This document shows positions 36,508-46,514 of a DNA stretch of 64,000 bases, piece by piece. Where the stretch lies: positions 248,001 through 312,000 of the forward strand of contig NZ_JAERVL010000006.1 of assembly GCF_016745835.1 (NCBI RefSeq). The letters run 5' to 3'. The notes beneath the pieces are model-generated. The model searched no databases and was not told the origin of the DNA. It saw only the letters and a list, made by a program, of their open reading frames with translations. The translations under genes and the position numbers were made by a program. Each line of letters opens with the position of its first letter. Within the stretch, counting starts at the first letter, position 1. The stretch is from Caldalkalibacillus salinus. Its GTDB lineage: Bacteria; Bacillota; Bacilli; Caldalkalibacillales; JCM-10596.

Positions 36508-36990
36508 TCTCTCCTTCGCAATTTTTTTAATTTTTAGGCTTCTCCTGCTGTCTGGTTAAAGCTTTCGATCGCTTTATGTCATTTTGTGTCGGCTTGTTTT
36601 AATTTTAGGGCTAATATCCCATACTCAGAAATCCGTTATGGGACTAAGGAAGGTTTGATTGACAGAGTAAGGGAGTTTAAAGGGTCTAAGGGTGGTCTAG
36701 GAGAGCTCTAGAGACGGCTTAAAAACGTTAATACGGAGGGCCACGAGAGCCAAAATACGTACAATAAAAAAGTACAAATGAAATAATTTAAATGAAAAAA
36801 CCCCTCCAACTGAGGGCGGAGGGGTGGGCACTTGGCACTTGTGTTGATGTGCCGTCATGCGTTTTTGCTATGTGATTGTACCACTGTTTATGTTATTTAA
36901 TTTTGTTCGTTTACTATTTTGTTATGTTATTTGGCTTGTGTTGTTTATGCCCTTGTTGTGTTGATGAGCTCAACGATGTTCTCGTATGCT
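36508..36990. other. Intergenic region downstream of the LCP gene
   Basis: No gene seen in 483 bases. It holds the LCP gene's terminator (36795-36825) and a T/G-rich stretch at about 36885-36965 without clear signals. Confidence 0.55.
36795..36825 (-). terminator. Terminator of the LCP gene
   Basis: ACCCCTCC (36800-36807) pairs with GGAGGGGT (36818-36825), and the minus transcript continues TTTTTT. Confidence 0.8.
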
Positions 36991-38025
36991 TTACTGTAGC
37001 TGATGTTGGTACCTGATATCGGCGTCCGCTTGTTCTGAGTCTGCATTCTCAGATGACTCCTCATCTCGTAACGGTTCTCTATCTAGAAAGTGATGCACGA
37101 GCTCATGAATACGGTCTATCTCCGCTTGAGGGATCATCTCGTACGAGTATATCCCAATTTGCTGACCTTCTCCTTCTATAGAGGTGGTTTCTAAATTCTC
37201 CATATCGAATTTATAAAACGATCTGATGAGCCGGTCTAGCTCTTTTGGTTTGAGAGTCGTGGAGACATTATCTCCAACAACATCCATCATATTAAATATT
37301 CTCGTCAGGCTCCTCACTGAAAGCAGTTCGTGTCCCAGTGCTTTTAGCACACGTTGCTGTCTCTCCATACGAAGATAATCACTTGTGTAGTAACGGGAAC
37401 CACGATTGTCTTTTCGTGCACGGACAAAATCTAGTGCGTTTTTACCGTCGAGGACCTGCTGACCTTCATCTAAGTTTATATTCGTTCCATCGGCAGGATC
37501 ATAATATCTGATGGTTCGGTCAACATAAACGTCTACACCGCCAACGAGGTCAACGAGTTCAATGAAACCATTAAAGTCAATGGACACGTAGCCTTTGATA
37601 GGGATATCTAACCATTCTTCAATTGTCTCTATGGTATATTCCACGCCACCGATTGAAAATGTTTGATTGATCTTTTTTAACTCACCTGGGATTTTTTCCA
37701 CATAACTGTCCCGAGGGATGGAGATCAGCTTCACCTTCAGTTCCTCTGGGTCAACTAACGCTAACATTAAAGTATCGGGTCGACCCGTGTCGTCTTGGTC
37801 CATCCTCTGATCTATACCGTATAATAGAAGGGCAAAAGGCTCTTGTAATTTCTCTTTAGGTTCTTTTTCTTCATCTGAATCGGGATCTTCCGTATTTTCA
37901 CTCTGGTCTTCATCTACATGCCACTCGCTAAGCATATCTTGGTAACTTTGATACAACGCAAACCCACTTACTATGACTATTAATAGTATGGCTATAGAGC
38001 CCCACAAGAGTATTTTTTTCAACAT
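36991..38025 (-). CDS. LytR-CpsA-Psr (LCP) family wall-polymer ligase
   Basis: A 344-residue protein with one N-terminal membrane anchor (about 5-25), an acidic linker (38-55), and an extracellular LCP domain (about 60-300): LLLYGIDQRMDQDDTGRPDTLMLALVDPEE, LISIPRDSYVEKIPG, KINQTFSIGG, VDLVGGVDVYVDR and LDGKNALDFVRARKDNRGS. LCP enzymes move wall teichoic acid or capsular polymer from the undecaprenyl carrier to peptidoglycan. Related Bacillus subtilis genes (tagU/lytR) sit next to yvyE and tagO; here the gene is separated from them by the polysaccharide locus, whose polymer may be its substrate (inference). Which of the three subtilis paralogues it matches cannot be told. Confidence 0.92.
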   Translation of the reverse strand: MLKKILLWGSIAILLIVIVSGFALYQSYQDMLSEWHVDEDQSENTEDPDSDEEKEPKEKLQEPFALLLYGIDQRMDQDDTGRPDTLMLALVDPEELKVKLISIPRDSYVEKIPGELKKINQTFSIGGVEYTIETIEEWLDIPIKGYVSIDFNGFIELVDLVGGVDVYVDRTIRYYDPADGTNINLDEGQQVLDGKNALDFVRARKDNRGSRYYTSDYLRMERQQRVLKALGHELLSVRSLTRIFNMMDVVGDNVSTTLKPKELDRLIRSFYKFDMENLETTSIEGEGQQIGIYSYEMIPQAEIDRIHELVHHFLDREPLRDEESSENADSEQADADIRYQHQLQ

Positions 38026-38120
38026 GTGTCGTCACGTTCTCCTTCGTCATCAGGGACTGTAGTCCTAAAATATGTGCCTGTGCCTAAGATATAATCTTGT
38101 ATGAAAGTCCTACTCTCCAT

Positions 38121-38149
38121 AATATACCGTTTGGGTCTTATGAATGCAA
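38121..38149 (-). promoter_or_regulatory. Sigma-A promoter of the LCP gene
   Basis: Minus strand -35 TTGCAT (38144-38149), 17 bases, -10 TATATT (38121-38126). Leader about 90 bases. Confidence 0.65.
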
Positions 38150-38532
38150 CGCTGAACTGGTTTTGTTGCAAAATTGTCGATTTATTTAATTAGGAGGGCG
38201 GAGGGCTTGGCAACGTTGTCCTTTCCTCCATCTATCATATAATCTCCTTTCTTTAGACATAGTAAAAGAAAGAGGTATGAACGAAGAGGTTTTTATTATA
38301 TCCCAGAACCAAAATCAGCTCTCATCGTCTTGACTCATTTTGAGGGTCGGCCATAAATTGTGTACGTAAAAAAAGGTATTATGTGAACTAATTCCTTTTG
38401 TGCTGACTTGTTAAGATGATCATTCACTTTTTTTATGTTATAAGGTATAATTCGGTTAAGAACGATTTATACTTTTAAAAGAGGTTATCACAGTCTTGAG
38501 TACCACAGGACTCACCTAAATTTTTGCCAAAA

Positions 38533-38564
38533 GAAACCCCCACTACGGCAATAGTGGGGGTTTC
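38533..38564. terminator. 13-base-pair hairpin, possible terminator
   Basis: GAAACCCCCACTA (38533-38545) pairs with TAGTGGGGGTTTC (38552-38564). The minus-strand transcript continues TTTTGG. No gene lies directly before it on either strand. Confidence 0.55.
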
Positions 38565-38634
38565 GTCGTTCTATCGACGGAAGATGAACTTGAATAATCC
38601 GATTAGGATATTCTTATCTACCAGTAAATGAGAA

Positions 38635-38659
38635 AGCCCCCCACGATATGTAGGGGGCT
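38635..38659. terminator. Short GC hairpin, possible terminator
   Basis: AGCCCCC (38635-38641) pairs with GGGGGCT (38653-38659); the minus transcript continues TTCTCATTT. Its gene is unclear. Confidence 0.4.
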
Positions 38660-38723
38660 ATTGTTATATTATTTATGTACCTTACTACTAACAGTTAATA
38701 GCTTCTTCTATGGCTCACGATGG

Positions 38724-38860
38724 CAAAAGTGAGACCCATGGTCGGTCCATTCTTTTTATCAATGACCCGAAATCTTGGTCGGTGCGGGTATAATAAAATA
38801 TGATAACTATGATAATGTTGCACCGACGAAAGATCTAAGGCTTTGTGCCACCAAAAGTGA
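38724..38860. repeat. Nested direct and inverted repeats around a TATAAT
   Basis: CAAAAGTGA occurs at 38724-38732 and 38852-38860; GGTCGGT at 38740-38746 and 38777-38783; GTCGGTGC (38778-38785) and GCACCGAC (38820-38827) form an inverted repeat that encloses TATAAT at 38789-38794. It could be a promoter with operators or the remains of a mobile element. Confidence 0.45.
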
Positions 38861-38990
38861 CACATTTTTATTTAGTAGCTGGATTGTATGGTATGTAGCT
38901 TTACTTCCCAATAGGAAGTGTATATCAAATTAACACAACTTTCAACATTTTTTTCACAAGTTTTTTCAGTCTTTTGACCTAGATTAGATC

Positions 38991-39015
38991 AAAAAAAGGC
39001 ACACGACAGCATGCC
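38991..39015 (-). terminator. Terminator after the regulator and its small gene
   Basis: On the minus strand GGCAT (39011-39015) pairs with GTGCC (38998-39002) and is followed by seven T (38991-38997). It ends the regulator/small-gene unit, 31 bases after the small gene's stop. Confidence 0.65.
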
Positions 39016-39045
39016 CGTTTCCCTTCATCATGCTTTCTTCAGCTA

Positions 39046-39168
39046 TTATTCATTTGTGTCGATCAGCCCAAACATCTCTTCTATCATGTTTACCAGCGCA
39101 TCCATTGACACCACAAACGGTACGACGTGTTGTGCAAGTCTGACCGACTTAACCGTCTTTTTTAGCAC
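39046..39168 (-). CDS. Possible 40-residue peptide gene downstream of the XRE-TPR regulator
   Basis: A short reading frame, GTG start at 39168, TAA at 39046-39048. The product begins MLKKTVKSVRLAQHVVPFVV (Lys/Arg-rich start, then a moderately hydrophobic stretch) and ends GLIDTNE. It lies 18 bases after the regulator's stop codon and directly before a terminator, the usual place for signal-peptide genes of RNPP systems (Phr, PapR, NprX). Against it: no clear ribosome site, Asp inside the hydrophobic stretch, and it is in frame with the regulator, so it could instead be a former C-terminal extension cut off by the TAG at 39187-39189. Confidence 0.4.
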   Translation of the reverse strand: MLKKTVKSVRLAQHVVPFVVSMDALVNMIEEMFGLIDTNE

Positions 39169-39186
39169 CAGTTTGGTATAATCCCA

Positions 39187-40482
39187 CTACGGCAAAAAAT
39201 GGGGTTCTGTTGAGTCGTAATAATGTCGGGCCGCTTCTTCAAATTTGCCTTGTTTATATAGACAATGAGCCAGGGCCAGGGTGAGCTGTCGTTCTCTGTT
39301 ATGATCCTTCACATGATGACTTAAGACTTTACCCTGCGTGTAAGCATGGTGTGCTTGCGCCATATCGCCCGTATGCATGTACGTATCACCTAGCGTTTGA
39401 TACGCCTCTATGAGATGCGACGTGTATGGGGAATCTTGGTTCATAATATCCTGACAGACTTTTTGCGCCGCCACAATGTTGTCTTGAACGACGTACATTT
39501 GGGCCAAGGCCAGTTTCGTTTTCAAATATTCTTCCCCATGATCCAACTCCTTAAAAAGGGCCATACTGGACTCAAAGTACGCCTCTGCCTGCTCCACTTC
39601 ACCTCGCATCCCTAATAACATCCCCAGGTTATGCTTCACTGCTGCTATATTTTTGGTGTCATGGGCTAGTGAAAAGAAGTTAAGGGCACGGTTATAATTT
39701 ATCTCCGCCTCCGTGTCATTCTCTAGCTTGCGGTTACATATCCCTAAAGCCATGTTGATATGACCCGTTTTATAGTAAATACCGGATGCGTCAGACAGTG
39801 CACAAGCCTCGTTCAAATACTTTACTGCTGAGTAGTATTCTCTGAACTTACCGTGTGCAATCCCTAAGCATAACAGTAGATAGATTTTGTGCTTGGCGCT
39901 GATTTGTTCAGTAGAGGAAACGGTATACGCCTCTTGTAATAATGCAAGCGCATCGTAATGATGTTCTAGCTTCAGTAAGATATCGGCGAGAGATATTTGA
40001 GACACCAGTCTACGCTCAACGTAGATCTCTTCTTGTTTATCGGACAAGACGTTGATGCTTTTCTGCAGTAAGCGCTTGGCGTTCTGCATGCGGCCTTGTT
40101 CGGCACGTAGAAGACCCACTGACCAGTACAGTAGTGATCGGGCATAGTCGTCCAACTCGTGTAATGACACATGGGGTTTTACACGTGCAAGAATGCGTTC
40201 TGCCTCCTCAAACCGACCTTCCTCCACACAGTTGGCTAGCATTTTGACTTGTCGTACGACTTCAGTGAGTTGCATTTCATTGTTTTTAGGGCCAGCGAGC
40301 AACGCTTCAACACTCGTATTTAATTTTGCCGCAATCTTCTGCAACGTATCGTAAGAACCATTTATGACACCGCTTTCAATACGGGACAAATAGCTTCTGG
40401 TGACGATACCGTCGGCCAGCTCTTCCTGTGTCATGTTCAGTTGTCTACGACGTTCTTTTATTGTATAGCCGATGTTTTTCAT
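39187..40482 (-). CDS. XRE-family regulator with TPR domain (RNPP-like)
   Basis: A 431-residue protein. An XRE helix-turn-helix domain (about residues 4-63; IKERRRQLNMTQEELADGIVTRSYLSRIESG) is followed by a helical region of TPR repeats to the end (for instance AEAYFESSMALFKELDHGEEYLKTKLALAQMY). The arrangement and length match peptide-sensing regulators such as NprR and PlcR. ATG at 40482 was chosen because GGAGAGG lies 6 bases upstream; an upstream in-frame start at 40548 lacks a site. It is divergent from the bac-like operon and shares a 205-base promoter region with it, so it is the likely regulator of that operon. The peptide ligand is unknown. Confidence 0.85.
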   Translation of the reverse strand: MKNIGYTIKERRRQLNMTQEELADGIVTRSYLSRIESGVINGSYDTLQKIAAKLNTSVEALLAGPKNNEMQLTEVVRQVKMLANCVEEGRFEEAERILARVKPHVSLHELDDYARSLLYWSVGLLRAEQGRMQNAKRLLQKSINVLSDKQEEIYVERRLVSQISLADILLKLEHHYDALALLQEAYTVSSTEQISAKHKIYLLLCLGIAHGKFREYYSAVKYLNEACALSDASGIYYKTGHINMALGICNRKLENDTEAEINYNRALNFFSLAHDTKNIAAVKHNLGMLLGMRGEVEQAEAYFESSMALFKELDHGEEYLKTKLALAQMYVVQDNIVAAQKVCQDIMNQDSPYTSHLIEAYQTLGDTYMHTGDMAQAHHAYTQGKVLSHHVKDHNRERQLTLALAHCLYKQGKFEEAARHYYDSTEPHFLP

Positions 40483-40546
40483 CTCTGTCCTCTCCTTCTT
40501 CTCTATACTGCCAGACATATGCCTTAGTGACAATGCCACACTACAC

Positions 40547-40576
40547 ATTATGTAACATTTTTTGCGACGCGTTCAA
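40547..40576 (-). promoter_or_regulatory. Sigma-A-like promoter of the regulator
   Basis: Minus strand -35 TTGAAC (40571-40576), 18 bases, -10 CATAAT (40547-40552). Confidence 0.5.
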
Positions 40577-40586
40577 ATGTGACATT
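40550..40586. promoter_or_regulatory. Operator candidates: two ATGTRACATT boxes
   Basis: ATGTAACATT (40550-40559) overlaps the regulator's -10; ATGTGACATT (40577-40586) abuts its -35. Both are near-palindromes (ATGT-N-ACAT), 27 bases apart, and lie between the two divergent promoters. They are plausible binding sites for the XRE regulator. Confidence 0.45.
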
Positions 40587-40602
40587 CAGTATAAAAGTCA
40601 TA

Positions 40603-40630
40603 TTGACGTCGTGGATAAATATGGTTTAAT
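40603..40630 (+). promoter_or_regulatory. Sigma-A promoter of the bac-like operon
   Basis: -35 TTGACG (40603-40608), 16 bases, -10 TTTAAT (40625-40630); start predicted near 40637, about 70 bases ahead of the first short gene. Confidence 0.6.
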
Positions 40631-40640
40631 GTTAACTTAT

Positions 40641-40685
40641 GTACACAGTATACAACACAAACAATTTTGTAAACAGATGTGTACA
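40641..40685 (+). promoter_or_regulatory. Inverted repeat in the bac leader
   Basis: GTACACA (40641-40647) and TGTGTAC (40679-40685) are perfect arms 31 bases apart. They would fold in the RNA just ahead of the AAGGAG site at 40694, or could be a DNA operator at about +5 and +45. Confidence 0.4.
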
Positions 40686-40708
40686 ATATGGATAAGGAGT
40701 GGATCTCT

Positions 40709-40822
40709 TTGGTAAAGGGCTTAAGGTTGTTTCAACATGCAGCGATGTTAGAAAAGGCATCATCTGATGGAGGGCAACAAACGGTAGAAGAAATCTGGCC
40801 ATTGATCGTGCATCAAGGGTGA
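40709..40822 (+). CDS. Possible 37-residue peptide gene heading the bac-like operon
   Basis: A short frame with TTG start, AAGGAG nine bases before it, and TGA at 40820-40822, six bases before bacA. An in-frame ATG at 40688 would give 44 residues but lies before that site. The product (MVKGLRLFQHAAMLEKASSD... ending EEIWPLIVHQG) has no signal peptide or membrane segment and I know no relative. Good ribosome site, operon position and coupling to bacA argue that it is translated. It might be a leader peptide, a signal precursor or a small accessory protein. Confidence 0.5.
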   Translation: MVKGLRLFQHAAMLEKASSDGGQQTVEEIWPLIVHQG

Positions 40823-40828
40823 TACACC

Positions 40829-42958
<2,130 letters not shown>

Positions 42959-42979
42959 AGTGAAGAAGGTGATGAGATA

Positions 42980-43750
42980 ATGGTAGACACGAAAACTTTT
43001 GAGGATAAAGTGGTCATTGTCACGGGCGGTGCCGGTGGTATCGGTCTCGCCACAGTGAAGCAGTTCGCTGAACAAGGGGCCCATGTCGTCATCGCTGATA
43101 TTAATCAGACGTTAGGGACCACATCCAAGTCGGCGCTTGCTGCTGAAGGCTACTCTGTTAGCTTCCAACATACCGATGTAGCGGATGAAGCGGATTGCGA
43201 GGCGTTAATGTCCCGTACAATCGAACAGTTTGGGCACTTAGATATCTTAGTCAATAATGTCGGCATTGAAGTGACGACACCGATTCATAACATGTCCATA
43301 GAAGAGTGGAACCGTGTGATGAACGTCAATCTGACCAGTGTTTTTCTATGTAGCAAACACGCCCTACAACATATGTTGAGGCAGAAAAGCGGCGCTATTG
43401 TTAATGTCAGTTCCGTCGGTGGTCTGGTCGCTTGGCCTAAGATTGCGGCCTATAACGCGTCTAAAGGCGGGGTCCTCATGCTCACGAAAGCGATGGCCAG
43501 TGACTATGCTCGAGACAACATTCGGGTAAATTGCGTCTGTCCAAGTATTATTGACTCACCCATGACAGACACGTCCATTGGGGCTGAGAATCGTGATGAA
43601 ATCAAAGCTCAAAAAGCAAAATTAAATCCGATCGGTCGGTTAGGCCAGCCGGAAGACGTCGCGAGTGCGATCCTCTACTTAGCATCCGATCAAGCTTCTT
43701 TTGTCACGGGGACGGCTCTAACGGTCGATGGTGGTTATACAGCAGTGTAA
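42980..43750 (+). CDS. bacC: BacC-like dihydroanticapsin dehydrogenase
   Basis: A 256-residue classical SDR: VTGGAGGIGLATVKQF, NNVGIEVTTPIHNM, NVSSVGGLVAWPKIAAYNASKGGVL (Ser, Tyr and Lys of the catalytic set) and NIRVNCVCPSIIDSPM. The match to BacC is close, notably GGLVAWP..AYNASKGGVL and RVNCVCP. It oxidises dihydroanticapsin to anticapsin. GAAGGTGATG precedes ATG; 14 bases to bacD. Confidence 0.87.
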   Translation: MVDTKTFEDKVVIVTGGAGGIGLATVKQFAEQGAHVVIADINQTLGTTSKSALAAEGYSVSFQHTDVADEADCEALMSRTIEQFGHLDILVNNVGIEVTTPIHNMSIEEWNRVMNVNLTSVFLCSKHALQHMLRQKSGAIVNVSSVGGLVAWPKIAAYNASKGGVLMLTKAMASDYARDNIRVNCVCPSIIDSPMTDTSIGAENRDEIKAQKAKLNPIGRLGQPEDVASAILYLASDQASFVTGTALTVDGGYTAV

Positions 43751-43764
43751 GGAGTGTGAACAGC

Positions 43765-45207
43765 ATGCAAAAAAAGAAAAGAGTCCTCGTCATCGCGGAC
43801 CTTGGGGGATGTCCCCCACACAGTTTCTATGAAAGTGTAGCGGAAAAATATCATATTATCAGTTACGTTCCTCGCCCTTTTGCCATATCCGCTGGGCATG
43901 CACGCTATATGGAGGAATACTCCATCGCAGTGGTGAAGGACCCAGATATGCTACAGGATATCGAAGACTACCCACACCCCTCCTCTATTTACTGGGCTGA
44001 TGGCGAATATCACAAACCTGAAGAACAAGTGGTGGCAGACATTAAAAAAGTGGCGACCTTATTTGAAGTGGATGCCATCACAACGAATAATGAATTGTTC
44101 ATCGTACCCATGGCGCGCGCTTGTGATGAATTAGGCTTACGCGGAGCTGGTTATGAAGCGGCCAAAAAAGCCCGAGATAAGAATCTGATGCGTGAGTCTT
44201 TTAATCGATCGGGATTAGAAACGGTCCAAAGCCGAAGAGTGAAAAGCTTAGAGGACTTTTTACAAGCGGTCGAGGATATTGGCTTGCCTGTGGTGTTGAA
44301 GCCCACATATCTGGCCAGCTCCATTGGCGTCACCCTGATTGATGACGAAGAGCAGTTAGAGCGGACGTTTCTCGACACGGTTAAAGCGTTAGAGGGTATC
44401 CCGGTTCCCGACGCCATTACGTACGAAGCCCCGTTCATTGTGGAGCGATACTTACAAGGAGAGGCAGGAGATTGGTACGAGGAGCCCGGATACGGCGACT
44501 ATGTGAGTGTAGAAGGGATGATGGTTAACGGTACTTATTATCCACTCGTCATCAATGATAAAACACCGTTAATTAAATTTACGGAGACCTCTCATATCAC
44601 GCCGTCTATCCTAGATTCTGCTTCAAAAGCACTGATTATTGAAGCGGCTAGAAAAGCGAACGAAGGGTTAGGATTAGCCTACTGTTCCACCCATACGGAG
44701 CTTAAGCTTATGAAAGGGAAAAAAGTGGGTGTCATCGAAACGGCTGCCCGTTTTGGAGGATGGGACTTAATTCCTCAAATTCGCACCTCATTCGGGGTCA
44801 ATGCACCCACTATGTTATGTGACCTGCTCGTCGATGGTCAATCGGATGACTTACCGCTGAAGGTTTTAGACGTCCCTCGGCAGTACTCTGCGGTGCTTAA
44901 TCTGTACCTCACTGATTTTAAAACACAATATACGTTCGATTCTGATCAAATCAAGGTTCAATCCTTAGAATTGAACGAGGAAACACAGTTAGTGGGCGAT
45001 ACGTCTATTACCGCATTCAGTGCGCCTGAGAAAGGCACCGTTGTCAACGTGGACACGGATTTCGAGTCTTTGTACGCCTTAGCGACGGTTAATTTTGTCA
45101 GCTCGTCTCCACATGACCTGAAGCGCTCTATAGAGAACATACGCCAACATAGTGAACTCGTTTTTAGTCCTTGTACCGAACACCAACTAGAGGAGTCCAA
45201 ATCATGA
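43765..45207 (+). CDS. bacD: BacD-like L-amino acid ligase (ATP-grasp)
   Basis: A 480-residue ATP-grasp ligase. Near-identical landmarks to bacilysin synthetase: VLVIADLGGCPPHSFYESVAEKYHIIS, PRPFAISAGHA, DAITTNNELFI, LKPTYLASSIGVTLI, FTETSHITPSILD, THTELKLM and IETAARFGGW. The Trp in RFGGW corresponds to Trp332 of BacD, known to restrict the N-terminal residue to small amino acids, so L-alanine plus anticapsin is the expected product pair. ATG at 43765 is chosen (AAGGAG 10 bases before); GTG at 43756 is too close to the site. It makes the dipeptide in the cytoplasm. Confidence 0.92.
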   Translation: MQKKKRVLVIADLGGCPPHSFYESVAEKYHIISYVPRPFAISAGHARYMEEYSIAVVKDPDMLQDIEDYPHPSSIYWADGEYHKPEEQVVADIKKVATLFEVDAITTNNELFIVPMARACDELGLRGAGYEAAKKARDKNLMRESFNRSGLETVQSRRVKSLEDFLQAVEDIGLPVVLKPTYLASSIGVTLIDDEEQLERTFLDTVKALEGIPVPDAITYEAPFIVERYLQGEAGDWYEEPGYGDYVSVEGMMVNGTYYPLVINDKTPLIKFTETSHITPSILDSASKALIIEAARKANEGLGLAYCSTHTELKLMKGKKVGVIETAARFGGWDLIPQIRTSFGVNAPTMLCDLLVDGQSDDLPLKVLDVPRQYSAVLNLYLTDFKTQYTFDSDQIKVQSLELNEETQLVGDTSITAFSAPEKGTVVNVDTDFESLYALATVNFVSSSPHDLKRSIENIRQHSELVFSPCTEHQLEESKS

Positions 45208-46406
45208 GTCAAGCGAATCGTACAACTAAGTTAAATAAAGATGCTAAGCTTCTGTTGGTCAGTCAGTCTGCTTCATTCATGGGAGATTACTGCGTCCTCC
45301 CTGCTATCTTAATTTTAGCGACTTATTACGGCAACTACTGGGTGGTATCCGGTGTGCTTGTCGTACGCAGTATACCGATGATCTTTCAACCCTTTCTGGG
45401 CGTCTTCGTCGATAAGTTTGAACGCAAAGTGATTATGTTCTGGACAGATATCATAAGAGGGCTATGCTTCTTAGCTCTCTTTTTTCTCCCTGAAGGAGAG
45501 TTTCCGCTTCTCTTTCTAGGCTTGTTATTCGTTTCTTATGCCAGTGGGGTGTTCTTCAACCCAGCACGATTGTCCCTGATGGCTAATCTAGGCGTGGATG
45601 TGAAACGCATCAATACGCTCTTTGCCTTAGCGACAACGCTATGTATTATTTTCGGGGCCAGTTTTGGGGCACTGTTCTTGTTCTTAATGGGATCAGTTAA
45701 AGCGGCCGTCCTCTTCAATGCCCTGTCTTACCTTTTACCCGCTGCACTGGTGTTAATGATTAAGGCAGAGTCACCCAAAATCGATAGTGTGGGATTCAGA
45801 GCACACATGCAAAGCTTTAAACGCGGGCTTTTAGAGATTAAGGGCAATGCTTATGTGCGTAACGCCGTGTACTTGATGATGACCATGGCGACAATGTGCG
45901 GCGTAGCCTACAGCTTTTATCCTTCTGTGAGTGAGGGATTTATAGACGGTGAGGTCGGCAACTTTATCTTGACGGTGGCCCTCGGTGTCGGTGGGTTCAT
46001 CGGAGCGAAGTCAGTGGAACGCTGGGGATTCCAATCTCAAGTAGGGATCACGTTATTTTATATCTTGTCCTTGGCTTCTATATTATGCTTTATCTATTCA
46101 CCGACGTTTATGTTCGCAATGCTTGCGGCCACGGTGTTTTATATGGCCATGGAGTTTGGGGAAGTGATAGCGAAGGTACGGGTGCATGAGAGCACAACGA
46201 ATGATATACAAGGTAGAATCTTTGCTGTATCTGAGGCTTTGATCGGGCTGTGCTTGTCGCTGGGGGCCTTGTTCATCAATCTATTCTCACTTCCGGTTAT
46301 CGCAGGCATCATTGGTTTAATGATTATCGCTCTGGCGGTGCAGTCTCGATCTCTGCGCCATATGACGGATAAGGAACAGCATTCAGGCTCTGCACCTGGG
46401 GTGTAA
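45204..46406 (+). CDS. bacE: BacE-like MFS exporter
   Basis: A 400-residue major-facilitator protein with 12 predicted helices. It parallels BacE: SASFMGDYCVLPAILILATYYGNYWVVSGVLVVRSIPMIFQPFLGV and MFWTDIIRGLCFLALFFLP, GVFFNPARLS, ATVFYMAMEFGEVIAKVRV. BacE exports bacilysin and gives self-protection. ATG at 45204 overlaps the bacD stop (ATGA) with AGAGGAG before it. No terminator is seen between it and the YggT gene. Confidence 0.88.
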   Translation: MSQANRTTKLNKDAKLLLVSQSASFMGDYCVLPAILILATYYGNYWVVSGVLVVRSIPMIFQPFLGVFVDKFERKVIMFWTDIIRGLCFLALFFLPEGEFPLLFLGLLFVSYASGVFFNPARLSLMANLGVDVKRINTLFALATTLCIIFGASFGALFLFLMGSVKAAVLFNALSYLLPAALVLMIKAESPKIDSVGFRAHMQSFKRGLLEIKGNAYVRNAVYLMMTMATMCGVAYSFYPSVSEGFIDGEVGNFILTVALGVGGFIGAKSVERWGFQSQVGITLFYILSLASILCFIYSPTFMFAMLAATVFYMAMEFGEVIAKVRVHESTTNDIQGRIFAVSEALIGLCLSLGALFINLFSLPVIAGIIGLMIIALAVQSRSLRHMTDKEQHSGSAPGV

Positions 46407-46514
46407 TAGTCTTATAATTCTATTCTTATTAGTTCTGTCTTATCAGTTCTAGGGGTTTAACAATCTATCATGTGGGGAAACATACGCGTAAATCAACCTA
46501 GGAGGAAGACAACC

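Larger units (their letters stand above)
38026..39045. other. One-kilobase gene-poor region
   Basis: No convincing gene on either strand. From left: LCP promoter (38121-38149); GGTTTTGTTGCAAAATTG at 38159-38176, like an IS6-family terminal repeat; two G/C-rich hairpins (38533-38564, 38635-38659); nested repeats around 38724-38860; and the terminator of the regulator unit (38991-39015). It may be a former insertion-sequence landing site. Confidence 0.5.

Noticed and set aside
38710-38793. 27-codon plus-strand frame ending at the inverted repeat
   Set aside because: No ribosome site; the stop lies in a promoter-like repeat, and the translation matches nothing known.
45171-45203. Upstream extension of the BacE-like protein into bacD
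   Set aside because: Overlaps bacD by over 30 bases; the ATG at 45204 has AGAGGAG and matches the family N-terminus.
43765-45207. Reading the BacD-like gene as D-Ala-D-Ala ligase, biotin carboxylase or PurK-type ATP-grasp
   Set aside because: The N-terminal LGGCPPH, central TNNELFI and RFGGW segments are specific to bacilysin-type L-amino acid ligases.
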